Shown here: in pieces, positions 21,993-31,885 of the stretch
Numbering within the stretch: the stretch's first letter is position 1
How the letters are laid out: each line of letters opens with the position of its first letter
Origin: DAOSVX01 sp964440405
Lineage (GTDB): Bacteria > Bacillota_I > Bacilli_A > RF39 > UBA660
Assembly: GCA_964440405.1 (NCBI GenBank)
Contig: CAYTSB010000002.1
Location: forward strand, 1 to 38,383
DNA length: 38,383 bases
Reading direction: 5' to 3'
Made by a program: the position numbers and the translations under genes
The notes under the pieces: generated by a model
Told to the model about the DNA's origin: nothing
The model's database searches: none
Seen by the model: only the letters and a program-made list of their open reading frames with translations

Positions 21993-24476
21993 TTATAATT
22001 TAAAATCATCAAAGAAGTCATCAAATGATAATTCTTTTATTTGTGGCTCAGCATTTTTCTTATTTTTTGATTCTTCTACTATGTTAATTTGCTCTATTTC
22101 AGCGATTTTATAAATACTATTAATATTTTTTTTAGAAATAATGCTGCCGGTGCTTGGTAAATCCATAATTGGAATCTCACTGTTTTTTAATTCCTCAATC
22201 GTTTCACCTTTCTTTAAACCAAACAAAGTTCTGCTATCACTAATAAAGGCATCTGTTACATTATAAATAACAGTTTTAACATTTTTAATTAAACGATATC
22301 CTTTTTTAGCGCGATTAAGTTCTACCAATTCAGTTAATTTTACTCTTTTAGCAGTTTTATTATTAGTAAAAACATTTAAGTATTCATCTGTATCATTAAA
22401 TGTTAAAGCCTTAATTAATTGATCTTCTTTTAAACTTATCCCTTTTACACCACTGGCTTTTAAACCAAGAGTTGGAATTTGTTGAATATTAAATAATAGA
22501 TAATATCCATTATAAGTAATAAACAAAGCTTTTTCTTTGGCATAACTGACACTAACTAGTTCATCTTGTTCCTTTAATTTAATAACTGTAAGTGATTTTT
22601 TTATTCTAGATTCATTGATAATTGAGGTATTAATTATTTTAGTTAAACCTTTCCTAGTAGCAAGCAATAATTCCTGGTCTTTTTCTAAAATAATACTATT
22701 AATTATTCTTTCCCCTTCACTAAGTGGGATAATATTACTAATATGTTTCCCTAAATCTTTCCATTTGGCTTCAATAATTAAATGGACTGGTAAATATAAA
22801 TAATTACCATAATTAGTAAAACAAACAATATTATCAAGAGTTGTTATATTAAATAAACTAGTGACAAAGTCTCCCTGTTTTAGTCCCGGTTCATCTTCTG
22901 AATTACTATAAGACTTTAAGTTGGTTCTTTTAATATATCCTTCATTAGTAATAACTACAATAACATTTTCTTTACTGATTAATTCCTTGGTATCAAGTTT
23001 AATTTCAGTTATTTCATCTTTAATAACCGTTTTTCTTTCGACGGCATATTCTTTTTTAATCTTTTTAAGTTCGTGTTTCATAACTTCTTTTAGTTTTTCA
23101 GGATCATCTAAAATGCTCTGCAAAGCATCAATAAACTTTCTTAATTGTTCTAATTTAGTTTCCAGTTCCGTAACATCAGTATTTGTTAATTTATATAACT
23201 GCAACATAACAATAGCTTCAGCCTGAATAATGGTAAAATCAAATTCTTTAACTAAATTTTCTTTGGCATCCATTTTATTTTTTGATGATCTAATAGTTTT
23301 AATAACTTCATCTAAAATAGATAAAGCTTTAATTAAACCTTCAACAATATGAAGTTCTTTTTGATATGCTTTTAAATCAAACTCCGTCCTTTTTAAAACA
23401 ACTTCTTTTAAATGACTATTATAAGCATCCAGAATTTGGATTATTCCTAGAGTCATTGGTCTACGATTAACAATAGCAACCATATTATAGTTATATGATA
23501 TCTGTAATTCAGTATTTTTAAGTAAATAATTAAGAATAGTCTCACTATTAGCATTAGGTTTTAAATCAATAGATATTCTTAAACCTTCTTTATCGGTTTC
23601 ATCTCTTACTTCGCTAATACCATCTATTTTCTTATCAATTCTAATTTCATCTATTTTTTTAACCAGGGATGCTTTATTAACATCAAAAGGAATCTCGGTA
23701 ATAATAATTTGATCTTTACCTTTACTCTTCTTAAATTCATATTTACTTTTAATAATAACTCGGCCTTTACCGGTAGTAAAGGCTTCAATTATTCCCTGTT
23801 TGCCTTCAACAATGCCTCCAGTTGGAAAATCTGGTCCTTTAACAATATCTAAAATAGTATCTAGATAGCAATTGGGAGAATCGATTTTTTTAATAGCCGC
23901 ATCAATTATTTCACCTAAATTATGAGGCGGAATATTAGTGGCATAGCCGGCACTGATTCCACTGGCTCCATTGACCAAAAGATTAGGAAATTTTGCTGGT
24001 AGAACTGTTGGCTCATATTCAGTATCATCATAATTAGGAGTCCATTCTATTGTGTTTTTATCAATATCTTTCAATAATTCTTCACTTATTTTGTTGAGTC
24101 TCGCTTCAGTATAACGCATTGCTGCAGCTGGATCACCATCCATTGAGCCATTATTACCCTGAATAAAGATATATGGTGTATTCTGTTTCCACCATTGACT
24201 CATTCTAATCATCGTATCATAAATTGATGATTCACCGTGAGGATGCAAAGTGCCCATAACATTACCAACTGTTTTAGCACTTTTTCTCGTTGGTTTATCA
24301 TAAGTATTTCTTTCCTTATACATTAAATATAAAACTCTTCTTTGAACTGGTTTTAAACCATCCCTGACATCAGGAATAGCACGGTCCTGAATAATTGTCT
24401 TGGCATATCTGCCAAAACGGTCACCAATAATCTCTTCTAAACTATAATCATGAATTCTTTTTAATACTTCCTGCAT
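21993..24476 (-). CDS. parC: DNA topoisomerase IV subunit A
   Basis: 827-residue type IIA topoisomerase breakage-reunion subunit, which decatenates daughter chromosomes. The winged-helix region has IPDVRDGLKPVQRRVLY and GNVMGTLHPHGESSIYD (quinolone-resistance region, Ser83/Ser84 and Asp87). The catalytic Tyr122 is in AAAMRYTEARL. The C-terminal beta-pinwheel (residues 490-790) lacks a GyrA box of the QRRGGKG type, supporting ParC over GyrA. It begins 8 bases after parE, as in Bacillus. SD AGGAGAG. Normal length. Confidence 0.95.
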   Translation of the reverse strand: MQEVLKRIHDYSLEEIIGDRFGRYAKTIIQDRAIPDVRDGLKPVQRRVLYLMYKERNTYDKPTRKSAKTVGNVMGTLHPHGESSIYDTMIRMSQWWKQNTPYIFIQGNNGSMDGDPAAAMRYTEARLNKISEELLKDIDKNTIEWTPNYDDTEYEPTVLPAKFPNLLVNGASGISAGYATNIPPHNLGEIIDAAIKKIDSPNCYLDTILDIVKGPDFPTGGIVEGKQGIIEAFTTGKGRVIIKSKYEFKKSKGKDQIIITEIPFDVNKASLVKKIDEIRIDKKIDGISEVRDETDKEGLRISIDLKPNANSETILNYLLKNTELQISYNYNMVAIVNRRPMTLGIIQILDAYNSHLKEVVLKRTEFDLKAYQKELHIVEGLIKALSILDEVIKTIRSSKNKMDAKENLVKEFDFTIIQAEAIVMLQLYKLTNTDVTELETKLEQLRKFIDALQSILDDPEKLKEVMKHELKKIKKEYAVERKTVIKDEITEIKLDTKELISKENVIVVITNEGYIKRTNLKSYSNSEDEPGLKQGDFVTSLFNITTLDNIVCFTNYGNYLYLPVHLIIEAKWKDLGKHISNIIPLSEGERIINSIILEKDQELLLATRKGLTKIINTSIINESRIKKSLTVIKLKEQDELVSVSYAKEKALFITYNGYYLLFNIQQIPTLGLKASGVKGISLKEDQLIKALTFNDTDEYLNVFTNNKTAKRVKLTELVELNRAKKGYRLIKNVKTVIYNVTDAFISDSRTLFGLKKGETIEELKNSEIPIMDLPSTGSIISKKNINSIYKIAEIEQINIVEESKNKKNAEPQIKELSFDDFFDDFKL

Positions 24477-24484
24477 ATTCTCTC

Positions 24485-26398
24485 CTACTTTTCTAAAGTA
24501 AAGTTATCTTCCATCGTAAATACAACATTTTCATCAATCCATTCTTTACGAGGCTCAACTTTATCCCCCATTAAAACACTAACTCTTTTTTCTGCCAGAG
24601 CAGCATCACTAATTTTTATTTTTATTAGATTCCTAGTCTCCGGATTCATTGTTGTCTCCCATAGTTGTAAAGCACTCATCTCACCTAATCCCTTATATCT
24701 TGAAATATTGGGTTTTCCAGGATTGTTTCTAACTATTTCTGCCCATTCTTCTTCAGCCCAAGCATAGAAATGCTTCTTACCATAATCAAGTTTATATAAA
24801 GGTGGTAAAGCAATATAAAGTTTACCAGCTTCTATTAAAGGGCGCATAAAGCGATAAAAGAAAGTTAAAAGTAAAACTTGAATATGAGCCCCATCATCAT
24901 CAGCATCAGTCATAATAATAACTTTATCATAATTGGTATCTTCAACAATAAAGTTAGATCCAAAACCTGCTCCAATTGTATAAATTAAAGTGTTAATTTC
25001 TTCATTTTTTAAGGCTTCATCCATACTGGCTTTTTCGGTATTAATAACTTTACCTCGTAAAGGTAATATTGCTTGAAATTTACGATCCCGACCACTTTTA
25101 GCACTACCTCCGGCTGAATCCCCCTCGACTAAAAACAATTCATTTAATTTAGGATTTTTGGTTTGAGCCGGAGCAAGTTTACCAGAAAGATTTTTTTCAA
25201 TTTTAGATTTGTTTTTACCATTTCTGGCTTCTTCCCTAGCTTTTCTAGCTGCTTCCCTAGCCACTTTACTGCGTTCGGCTTTATCAATTATGATTAATGC
25301 CGCTTCTCGGTTTTCCTCTAAAAAGAATTTTAGTTTTTCATAAACAATACTCTCCGTAATACTTCTGGCTTCTGGAGTACCTAATTTGTTTTTAGTCTGA
25401 CCTTCAAATTGAAGTTTATTCTCTTTAATTTTAACACTAATGATAGCACTTAAACCTTCTCTGACATCATTTCCTTCAAAGGTAGCATCTTTCCCTTTAA
25501 GAATATTATTAGCTTTAACATAGTCATTAAATGCCTTAGTAAGGCCAGTTTTAAATCCTATCTCATGAGTTCCACCATCAATAGTTTTAACATTATTAAC
25601 AAATGATAAAATGTTTTCATTGTAAGAATCTGTATATTGAAAAGCAACATTAACTTCAATATCATTTTTAATATCACTAAAACTAACTGGTTTATGTAGT
25701 ACTTGCCTGCCATCATTAATATAACTGACAAATTCAACTAAACCTTTTTCATAATGATAAGTAACTTTTTTACCGTCTAAAGCATCTTCAATTATTGCCG
25801 TTAAACCATCAACCAAAAAAGCATTCTCCTGCATTCTCTCACAGATGGTTGTATAGCTGAAATTACAATTTTTAAATATTTCAAAGTCAGGCAAAAAAGT
25901 AACCGTCGTTCCAGTTTTATTAGATTTACCAATGGTATGTAATGGCTCTTTAACTTTACCGCCATCAACAAATTTAATATTAGATATCAAACCATCCTTA
26001 TAAATAGTTACATCCATGAACTTAGACAAAGCATTAACTACGCTAGCTCCAACTCCATGAAGTCCACCGGATACTTTGTAACCGACCTCTTCAAATTTCC
26101 CACCAGCGTGTAAAATAGTATAAACAACTTCAGGAGTACTTTTACCACTGGCATGTATTCCAATTGGCACTCCACGGCCATGATCCTCAATAGTTAGACT
26201 GTTATCTTTATTAATAATTACCTTTATTTCATTACCATAACCATTTATAACTTCATCAATAGCATTATCAATTATCTCCCATGCCAAATGATGCATTCCT
26301 CTTTTATCAGTTGAACCAACATACATACCGGGTCTTTTTCTTACTGCTTCCAAACCCTCTAATATTTTAATAGAACTTTCATCATACTTTGCTGCCAT
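24485..26398 (-). CDS. parE: DNA topoisomerase IV subunit B
   Basis: 637-residue ATPase subunit partnering ParC. GHKL ATP-binding motifs: EIIDNAIDE, DHGRGVPIGIH and GGLHGVGASVVNALS. The transducer domain follows, then the TOPRIM domain with LVEGDSAGGSAKSGRDRKF and the metal-binding DADDDGAHI. The C-terminal QLWETTMNPETRNL segment is conserved. Length fits ParE/Gram-positive GyrB. The neighbouring ParC decides the ParE call. SD GGTGAT. Confidence 0.96.
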   Translation of the reverse strand: MAAKYDESSIKILEGLEAVRKRPGMYVGSTDKRGMHHLAWEIIDNAIDEVINGYGNEIKVIINKDNSLTIEDHGRGVPIGIHASGKSTPEVVYTILHAGGKFEEVGYKVSGGLHGVGASVVNALSKFMDVTIYKDGLISNIKFVDGGKVKEPLHTIGKSNKTGTTVTFLPDFEIFKNCNFSYTTICERMQENAFLVDGLTAIIEDALDGKKVTYHYEKGLVEFVSYINDGRQVLHKPVSFSDIKNDIEVNVAFQYTDSYNENILSFVNNVKTIDGGTHEIGFKTGLTKAFNDYVKANNILKGKDATFEGNDVREGLSAIISVKIKENKLQFEGQTKNKLGTPEARSITESIVYEKLKFFLEENREAALIIIDKAERSKVAREAARKAREEARNGKNKSKIEKNLSGKLAPAQTKNPKLNELFLVEGDSAGGSAKSGRDRKFQAILPLRGKVINTEKASMDEALKNEEINTLIYTIGAGFGSNFIVEDTNYDKVIIMTDADDDGAHIQVLLLTFFYRFMRPLIEAGKLYIALPPLYKLDYGKKHFYAWAEEEWAEIVRNNPGKPNISRYKGLGEMSALQLWETTMNPETRNLIKIKISDAALAEKRVSVLMGDKVEPRKEWIDENVVFTMEDNFTLEK

Positions 26399-26431
26399 CT
26401 ATAATCACCATAAATATTGTACCACAAAAAA

Positions 26432-26451
26432 AAGGAACTTTAAAGTTCCTT
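26432..26451 (-). terminator. Terminator before parE
   Basis: Perfect 20-bp palindrome AAGGAACTTTAAAGTTCCTT followed by a long T run on the minus strand. Overlaps the stop of the 232-residue gene. Confidence 0.88.
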
Positions 26452-27138
26452 ATTATCATCATTTAATTTTGGCAACTCATCATTGATTACAGCAAATGCT
26501 GGAGGTTCTTCTATTGGTGGAGTCGCAACTGAAGTTGGTTCAACTTCAGGCACAGATTCAACAAAATCACTTTGATTCATATTCATACCTGGATTACCAT
26601 TATCAATAAATACTGAACTAAACTGATTTGGATTTGGCATTTTAGCTGTATTTTCTGTTTCCGGAAAAGGATTAAATACTGGCTCCGATGTTGGTGTTAC
26701 AGGTATTTCTGAAACAACATCAACAACTGGTTCTGGTATTACAACTTCGGAAACTGGTTCTGGAGTTGGAATAATTGGTTCTTCTATCACTGGAGTCTCA
26801 TTCATTGGAGGAACAACATTCTCCATATTATTAACAATTGGAGTATTTGTTGATAAAAACTCATTATTTTGATATGAAGTCATCATTTCCGGACTAAATT
26901 CTTTAGTCTCATCTAAACCGCTTGTTACAGCTGCTGCTGGTTGTTGATTTGGTGTTACTTGCCCCAAATTAATTGATTCCATATTATTTACTGGAGCAGT
27001 CTCCGTTACTACCTCTTCTTTATTTTTTTTCTTTCCCGAAAATAAAACGACTAAAAACAAAATTATTAAAACTGCTATAATTCCTAATAAAACATAAAGA
27101 AAGTACTCACTATCATAAAGATTTTTAATAAATTCCAT
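26440..27138 (-). CDS. Membrane-anchored Pro/Glu-rich protein
   Basis: 232 residues. One strong membrane helix (residues 13-33, YVLLGIIAVLIILFLVVLF) is followed by a short basic GKKKNK stop signal, so the long tail is most likely cytoplasmic. The tail is a low-complexity Pro/Val/Glu/Thr sequence, with PEPVSEVVIPEPVVDVV-type runs, and is predicted disordered. I do not recognise the protein. Such tails can act as spacers or docking regions. A palindrome covers its -10 element. It stands alone between promoter and terminator. Confidence 0.78.
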   Translation of the reverse strand: MEFIKNLYDSEYFLYVLLGIIAVLIILFLVVLFSGKKKNKEEVVTETAPVNNMESINLGQVTPNQQPAAAVTSGLDETKEFSPEMMTSYQNNEFLSTNTPIVNNMENVVPPMNETPVIEEPIIPTPEPVSEVVIPEPVVDVVSEIPVTPTSEPVFNPFPETENTAKMPNPNQFSSVFIDNGNPGMNMNQSDFVESVPEVEPTSVATPPIEEPPAFAVINDELPKLNDDNKEL

Positions 27139-27165
27139 TTTTATTCACCACCTTTTACTCTATAA

Positions 27166-27194
27166 ATTCTATTAATAGAATAACATAATTACAA
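27166..27194 (-). promoter_or_regulatory. Promoter with palindromic operator-like -10 region
   Basis: Minus strand: -35 TTGTAA (27189-27194), 17-bp spacer, -10 TAGAAT (27166-27171). The perfect palindrome ATTCTATTAATAGAAT (27166-27181) covers the -10 and half the spacer and could be a repressor site. Confidence 0.5.
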
Positions 27195-27214
27195 ATTTAT
27201 AGCAAGCAAAAATT

Positions 27215-28087
27215 TTAAGTTAATGCGGCCACCTTTAATTTGTAAAATTTCGAAACTAACACGGGGTCATATAACACTCCTTTACCCCCTTTTTCCTTAG
27301 GAGTAATGCAAAGTATTAATTCATTTAAAGTATCAGTTAAACTCATTTTTTCTTTATAACTTCTTTTAGTAGACATTGCATCAAAGGAATCTACTATCCC
27401 AATAATTCTTGATTCTAAAGCAATATCTTCTCCTTTTAAATTTTTGGGATAGCCAGATCCATCATATCTTTCATGATGCTCTTTAACAATATTTTCAATA
27501 TTTTTAGGCACTAATTTAGATCCAATTATTGGATGATTTTTAATTATTTCAAATTCCCTCTCATTTAATCCAGCCGGTTTAACTAAGATATTTCCAGGGA
27601 TTAAAGATTTACCAATGTCATGTAAAAGCCCCGCAATAAAAATCGTTTTAAGTCGTTCTTCTTGAAAACCTATTTTTTTAGCAAAGTAAACTGATTCATT
27701 AGCCACTCTAATACTGTGATTCAATTCATTTTGATTTAAATTTCCTTTTTCATAAGTCTCATTCAACAATTTTAAAGCATTATTATAATCTTCAGTTTTA
27801 CCTTTTAAATATCTTATTTTATTGCTTACCAGTAAAACGAAATCATTTATTTCATTCAGATAATTATTTAATTTATAAACGGGAATATTTATGTTTTTTA
27901 AAAATTTAGTAGCAGTTGGAGTTAGTTTTTCATTAGTTATAAAAATATCTACATTAATAAAACCAGTTACCAAGTTTTTCATATCTATTTCTTTAAAAAC
28001 ATAAAGATTAGTAAACTTTAACTCAAGTAACTCCAGTTCTTTAAGAGTTAAATTAGCATAACCAATGATAAAGTTTCTTTTTGTCAT
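27215..28087 (-). CDS. HD-GYP domain phosphohydrolase
   Basis: 290 residues from the ATG at 28087 (SD AGGAGAG); a longer frame would start in the upstream terminator. Residues 1-100 look like a degenerate receiver-type fold. Residues 120-285 are an HD-GYP domain: NHSIRVANESV, the HD pair in LLHDIGKSLIP (156-157), KNHPIIGSKL, HHERYDGSGYP (204-214) and IVDSFDAM. HD-GYP enzymes typically break down cyclic dinucleotides such as c-di-GMP. The substrate here is not certain, as no GGDEF gene is in the window. Confidence 0.9.
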   Translation of the reverse strand: MTKRNFIIGYANLTLKELELLELKFTNLYVFKEIDMKNLVTGFINVDIFITNEKLTPTATKFLKNINIPVYKLNNYLNEINDFVLLVSNKIRYLKGKTEDYNNALKLLNETYEKGNLNQNELNHSIRVANESVYFAKKIGFQEERLKTIFIAGLLHDIGKSLIPGNILVKPAGLNEREFEIIKNHPIIGSKLVPKNIENIVKEHHERYDGSGYPKNLKGEDIALESRIIGIVDSFDAMSTKRSYKEKMSLTDTLNELILCITPKEKGGKGVLYDPVLVSKFYKLKVAALT

Positions 28088-28120
28088 AATAACTCTCCTA
28101 CTATAAAAATTGTAACATAA

Positions 28121-28155
28121 AAAAAGCATTGTAATTAATGTTTACAATGCTTTTT
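28121..28155. terminator. Bidirectional-looking terminator
   Basis: AAAAAGCATTGTAA, 7-nt loop and TTACAATGCTTTTT: a 14-bp perfect stem. It ends the 105-residue gene upstream on the minus strand and separates it from the HD-GYP gene. Confidence 0.9.
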
Positions 28156-28159
28156 ACAT

Positions 28160-28477
28160 TTATTTTACATTTTTTTCTTTAAGCCAGAATGGTCCAAATT
28201 CAAGTGCTTTTAAAGTATCACGATCATAATCATAGATTTTATATCCCGCACCCAAGCATGAGTAGACATTACCGTCAATATACTCAATAGTTTCTTTTTT
28301 GATACAGAAAATTGGATCTTTTTCAATTTGAACTTTAATATAATCAGTAACACAAACTGCCATCCAAGCAATCACCACTATCCAAAGAACAATGTTTAAA
28401 ATTCTTTGGAATAAACTTCTCTCCTCTTTGTTTTTCTTCTCCTGTTTTAATAACTCTTTCTTTTCTTTTTCGTTCAT
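28160..28477 (-). CDS. Small single-pass membrane protein
   Basis: 105 residues. A highly charged cytoplasmic start (MNEKEKKELLKQEKKNKEER) is followed by one membrane helix (about 27-46, ILNIVLWIVVIAWMAVCV) and an extracytoplasmic tail. The tail has two Cys (FCIKKE and YSCLGAGYKIYDY) that could pair, and ends FGPFWLKEKNVK. I have the impression of a recurring family of hypothetical proteins in gut Firmicutes, but know no function. SD AAGGAGG. It follows the PH-domain gene by 15 bases, so it is likely cotranscribed. Confidence 0.78.
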   Translation of the reverse strand: MNEKEKKELLKQEKKNKEERSLFQRILNIVLWIVVIAWMAVCVTDYIKVQIEKDPIFCIKKETIEYIDGNVYSCLGAGYKIYDYDRDTLKALEFGPFWLKEKNVK

Positions 28478-28492
28478 AATAATCCTCCTTCT

Positions 28493-28942
28493 TTAAAAAT
28501 TAAACTCACTACTAACTAATTTATCAAGTTCAGATTTTGTTATATTTTGATTAGTTATTTTCTTCTGAATAATATTATATAAAATACGAAGACGCATCTT
28601 ATCAATATCATTCATTCGAATAAACTTTATTCTAAGTGGGTATCCGCTTTCTAAAAACAGTGACATTTCAGCTGATATTGGTTTAAAAACAATTGATACT
28701 GATGAAACTGTATGATAAGGAATTGTAAATATTTCTTTCGTATTATCAAAGGTAAACTTTTTATCAAAAAGCAAAATCTTATGATCTGTAAATATACCAT
28801 GATCTCTTAAAGTTTTATACCCGATTAGAATTTTTTCATCATCAAAGACATAATCCTTAACATATCTAGGTAGTTCTTCTACCGATAATGATTTCGAAAA
28901 ATTAAAATATTTAGCTATTTCCTTATACTTAATATAAGCCAT
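28493..28942 (-). CDS. PH-domain-containing protein
   Basis: 149 residues. The central part fits the bacterial PH (bPH) domain: EKILIGYKTLRDHGIFTDHK, then ILLFDKKF, TIPYHTVSSVSIVF and PLRIKFI, ending in a helix (MRLRILYNIIQKKI). Bacterial PH proteins of this type are small ligand- or partner-binding modules of mostly unknown role. No membrane segment. SD GGTGAT. Confidence 0.82.
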   Translation of the reverse strand: MAYIKYKEIAKYFNFSKSLSVEELPRYVKDYVFDDEKILIGYKTLRDHGIFTDHKILLFDKKFTFDNTKEIFTIPYHTVSSVSIVFKPISAEMSLFLESGYPLRIKFIRMNDIDKMRLRILYNIIQKKITNQNITKSELDKLVSSEFNF

Positions 28943-28978
28943 AAATTATCACCAATTTTATTGTACCATATTATCAAA

Positions 28979-29015
28979 AAAAACTAAAGCAAGATTTAAT
29001 TCCCTCTCTAGTTTT
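28979..29015 (-). terminator. Possible terminator of the InlB-repeat gene
   Basis: Minus strand AAAACTA, 22-nt loop, TAGTTTT followed by four more T. Weak because of the long loop. Confidence 0.35.
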
Positions 29016-29077
29016 TTATTCAAATTATTCGAAATTAATCTTATTGTTTTATTTATTAAAATTAAAATTATTTAAGA

Positions 29078-31885
29078 TTATTTCCACGTTGCTGTTAAAG
29101 TAGCATCTTTATGCCCCATAGTAAATGTTGTGCCTTCCATCTTTGAACCTGCACCGGTAAGTGTCCAACTGTCAAATTTATAACGAGATCTGGTTGGATT
29201 TGGTATATTTATTGTAGCTCCATATTCTACCTGTTTTATTTCAGGAAACGGCGCCAAGAAAAAATATCCCGGATAAATAACTAATGTGTATGTGTTTTTC
29301 GTACAAGCTTCATTAATTATATCATCTTCTTTAATACCGACATAAATTAAACGATCCCATTTACAGGTATGTCCCGTCTTTTGAGTATTTTCTGGAGCAG
29401 ATAACAATCCATTCCAAACAACTTCTTTTACAATTTGACTACCATTTTCATAATTAAATGTTAATTTATAGGTAATTAATGATAGATGTGCATATAACTT
29501 AACATTACCTGTAACTTTATCGGCATCAAAATTCCATTCTTTATTATCTGCAGTACGCCATATTAACTCATGTCCTGGCAGAACAAATGATGAATCTGGA
29601 ACCTGATCAGTTGAAATTTTATTTTCATATGCAACTTTAATAGTTTTACTTACTTGAGGTAAACCATAATAGAATGTTACATTGTATTCTTTGGCCTCCC
29701 AAATTGCTATTACTTCAAAGCCACCTTCTGGCATAGTTGTTGGCATTTCTTCTAATGTTTTTGCTTCCCAGCCTTTAAAGTTATATCCTTCTTTTGTTGT
29801 TTCAACAAGTGACAAGTCAATTACTGAATTATAATCCTGAGTTAAAGGATTGACTGGTAATCCACCATTAGCATCAAATGTTATATCATATTGGTTAATT
29901 GTCCATTTTGCATATAAAGTTATATCTGCAGTTACCCTGTCATTTGTAAAATCCCACTCATTTTCTAAAGTGTTTTCTTTGTACCATCCTTCAAACTTAT
30001 AGCCTTGTTTGGTTGGATCAGTAGGTTTAGTAATTGTAGTATTCTTAGTTACATCTAAAATATCTTCTACATCACTTCCGCCATCAGTATCAAATGTTAC
30101 TATATATTTACCAATAAGGACCCATTTTGCTGTTAATACAGCTTTTTCATATCCCATAGTAAATGTTGTACCTTCTATTTTTGAACCTTTACCAGTAACT
30201 GTCCATCCAGCAAATTCATAACCTTTTTTAGTTGGTTCATTAATAGTTCTAGTATCTTCATATTTTACAAGTTGAAAATTATTTCCACTCCAGTTGCCAC
30301 CATTACGATAAATAAATAAACTGTAAGTATTTTTTATACATTTTGTTGATATTTCATCATCTTCTATGATACCAATGTAAAGCAAGCGATCCCAACTACA
30401 TATATACCCTTGTTTTTGAGTTACTTTAGGAATATCTAACAGTATTCCACCCCAAGGAACTTTTCTTGTAATTATTTCTCCAGTCGTATCAGTAAATGTT
30501 AAAATATATTCCTTAATTTGCCATTTACCAACATATGTTTTGTCTCCACTTGTTCCAAGAATTATACCTTCTTCTTTAGTATCATCTTCATTATACCAAC
30601 CTAGGAAGTTATGTGAAGAACTTGTGGCATTGTTAAATGTAAATTCATCATTAACTGTATAGGTTTTTGAATTTTCAGGTACATTGGCTCCAACTATTCC
30701 AAAAGTATTTACTTTAAATGTTAAATTATAATCAATAATTTCTAATGAAACATATAAATCCAAATCGTTTTCTATTATATTAGTATCAAAATCCCATGCA
30801 TTTCCATCTTTATCTGCCCAACCTAGAAGTTTATATCCAGCAGGCACTGTAAATAATGGCTCTGAAATTTTATTTCCATAAGGGACTTTTGTTGCATCAT
30901 CCAGTGCAACATCTCCATTATAAAATGTTACATTGTATTCTTTGACTGTCCAGTAAGCATATAAAGTAACATCTCCGGTTTTGCCTCCAGCCAAGGTTGT
31001 TACCTCTTCACCATCAATAGCTTTTGTATACCAGCCACTAAATATATAGTTTTCACTAGTTGCCGCTGCCAAAGTATATAAAGGATCTAATATTGTATAA
31101 GTCTTTATATTGCTGTGTACTGCATCTTTAACTATGTCTTCACTTAAATTATAATTGATTTTATAATTATTAATTTCCCATATTGCTTTTATTTCCATAT
31201 TTTTTGCTGGCATTACTTCTGGGATTTCTTGATCCCATCCTGCGAAAGTATAGCCTTCTTTAGTTGGATCTACCGGCTTAGTTACTGCTATTCCGATATT
31301 CCCAACAATTTTAGGAACTGCTGTTCCCCCATCAGTATCAAATGTTATTGTATAGTTAGTTGCTAAGTAAATTGTTTCTGTATCAATGTTACTTGTTACT
31401 TTTGTGTATCCTCTTGTCCAACCATTAAAGGTATAACCTTCATAACTTGGTACTGTAGGTGCTGTAGCACTCATTCCCGTTAGAACTCTTTGTGATTTTA
31501 AGGTTGTGTCTTTTCTGCTATCAATAAATCTGACAGTATAGTAGGTGTCATCATCATCTGCAATGCCATTATTATTAATATCATCCGCATATTTAGTTTT
31601 TACTGTAATATTTTCTGTTATATTATCTAAATTTGCTTTTTCATTAGTGTCTTCTTTATACCAACCAATGAATACTACATTTTTGTGATCTGGAACTTCT
31701 GGTGCAGTTACCTTTGTCCCAACTTCAACCGTCTTTTTATCCAGTTGTTTGTTATCATAACTATCAATAAATGTTACTGTTCTTGTTGCTTTTGCTTCAT
31801 TTTCAGCAGGATTAGCAAATGTTATCATAAAGAAACTAAGTAACAAGAATAATAAAACAGCTATGATTCTTTTTTTGTTAAACAT
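29078..31885 (-). CDS. Secreted InlB B-repeat (Listeria-Bacteroides repeat) surface protein
   Basis: 935 residues. Signal peptide (MFNKKRIIAVLLFLLLSFFM, cleavage likely after ANPA or nearby). The rest is about a dozen InlB-type beta-grasp repeats, each shaped like YTVTFDTDGG...P.KEGYTFAGWD...LYAKW. Two long blocks are duplicated. The first has KEYNVTFY units around residues 315 and 720. The second has two Cys-containing units (CSWDRLLYIG...TKCIKN and CKWDRLIYVG...EACTKN). There is no LPXTG, LysM or SLH domain and the protein ends in a repeat, so it is either released or held non-covalently. In other bacteria these repeats serve adhesion. SD AGGGAGG. Confidence 0.9.
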   Translation of the reverse strand: MFNKKRIIAVLLFLLLSFFMITFANPAENEAKATRTVTFIDSYDNKQLDKKTVEVGTKVTAPEVPDHKNVVFIGWYKEDTNEKANLDNITENITVKTKYADDINNNGIADDDDTYYTVRFIDSRKDTTLKSQRVLTGMSATAPTVPSYEGYTFNGWTRGYTKVTSNIDTETIYLATNYTITFDTDGGTAVPKIVGNIGIAVTKPVDPTKEGYTFAGWDQEIPEVMPAKNMEIKAIWEINNYKINYNLSEDIVKDAVHSNIKTYTILDPLYTLAAATSENYIFSGWYTKAIDGEEVTTLAGGKTGDVTLYAYWTVKEYNVTFYNGDVALDDATKVPYGNKISEPLFTVPAGYKLLGWADKDGNAWDFDTNIIENDLDLYVSLEIIDYNLTFKVNTFGIVGANVPENSKTYTVNDEFTFNNATSSSHNFLGWYNEDDTKEEGIILGTSGDKTYVGKWQIKEYILTFTDTTGEIITRKVPWGGILLDIPKVTQKQGYICSWDRLLYIGIIEDDEISTKCIKNTYSLFIYRNGGNWSGNNFQLVKYEDTRTINEPTKKGYEFAGWTVTGKGSKIEGTTFTMGYEKAVLTAKWVLIGKYIVTFDTDGGSDVEDILDVTKNTTITKPTDPTKQGYKFEGWYKENTLENEWDFTNDRVTADITLYAKWTINQYDITFDANGGLPVNPLTQDYNSVIDLSLVETTKEGYNFKGWEAKTLEEMPTTMPEGGFEVIAIWEAKEYNVTFYYGLPQVSKTIKVAYENKISTDQVPDSSFVLPGHELIWRTADNKEWNFDADKVTGNVKLYAHLSLITYKLTFNYENGSQIVKEVVWNGLLSAPENTQKTGHTCKWDRLIYVGIKEDDIINEACTKNTYTLVIYPGYFFLAPFPEIKQVEYGATINIPNPTRSRYKFDSWTLTGAGSKMEGTTFTMGHKDATLTATWK

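Noticed and set aside
21993..26398. Calling the topoisomerase pair gyrA/gyrB
   Set aside because: The A subunit lacks a GyrA-box-like QRRGGKG motif, and the order (parE then parC, 8 bases apart, with no recF/dnaN context) fits topoisomerase IV.
29078..31885. Sortase-anchored protein
   Set aside because: There is no LPXTG, membrane helix or basic tail. The reading frame ends in a repeat unit.
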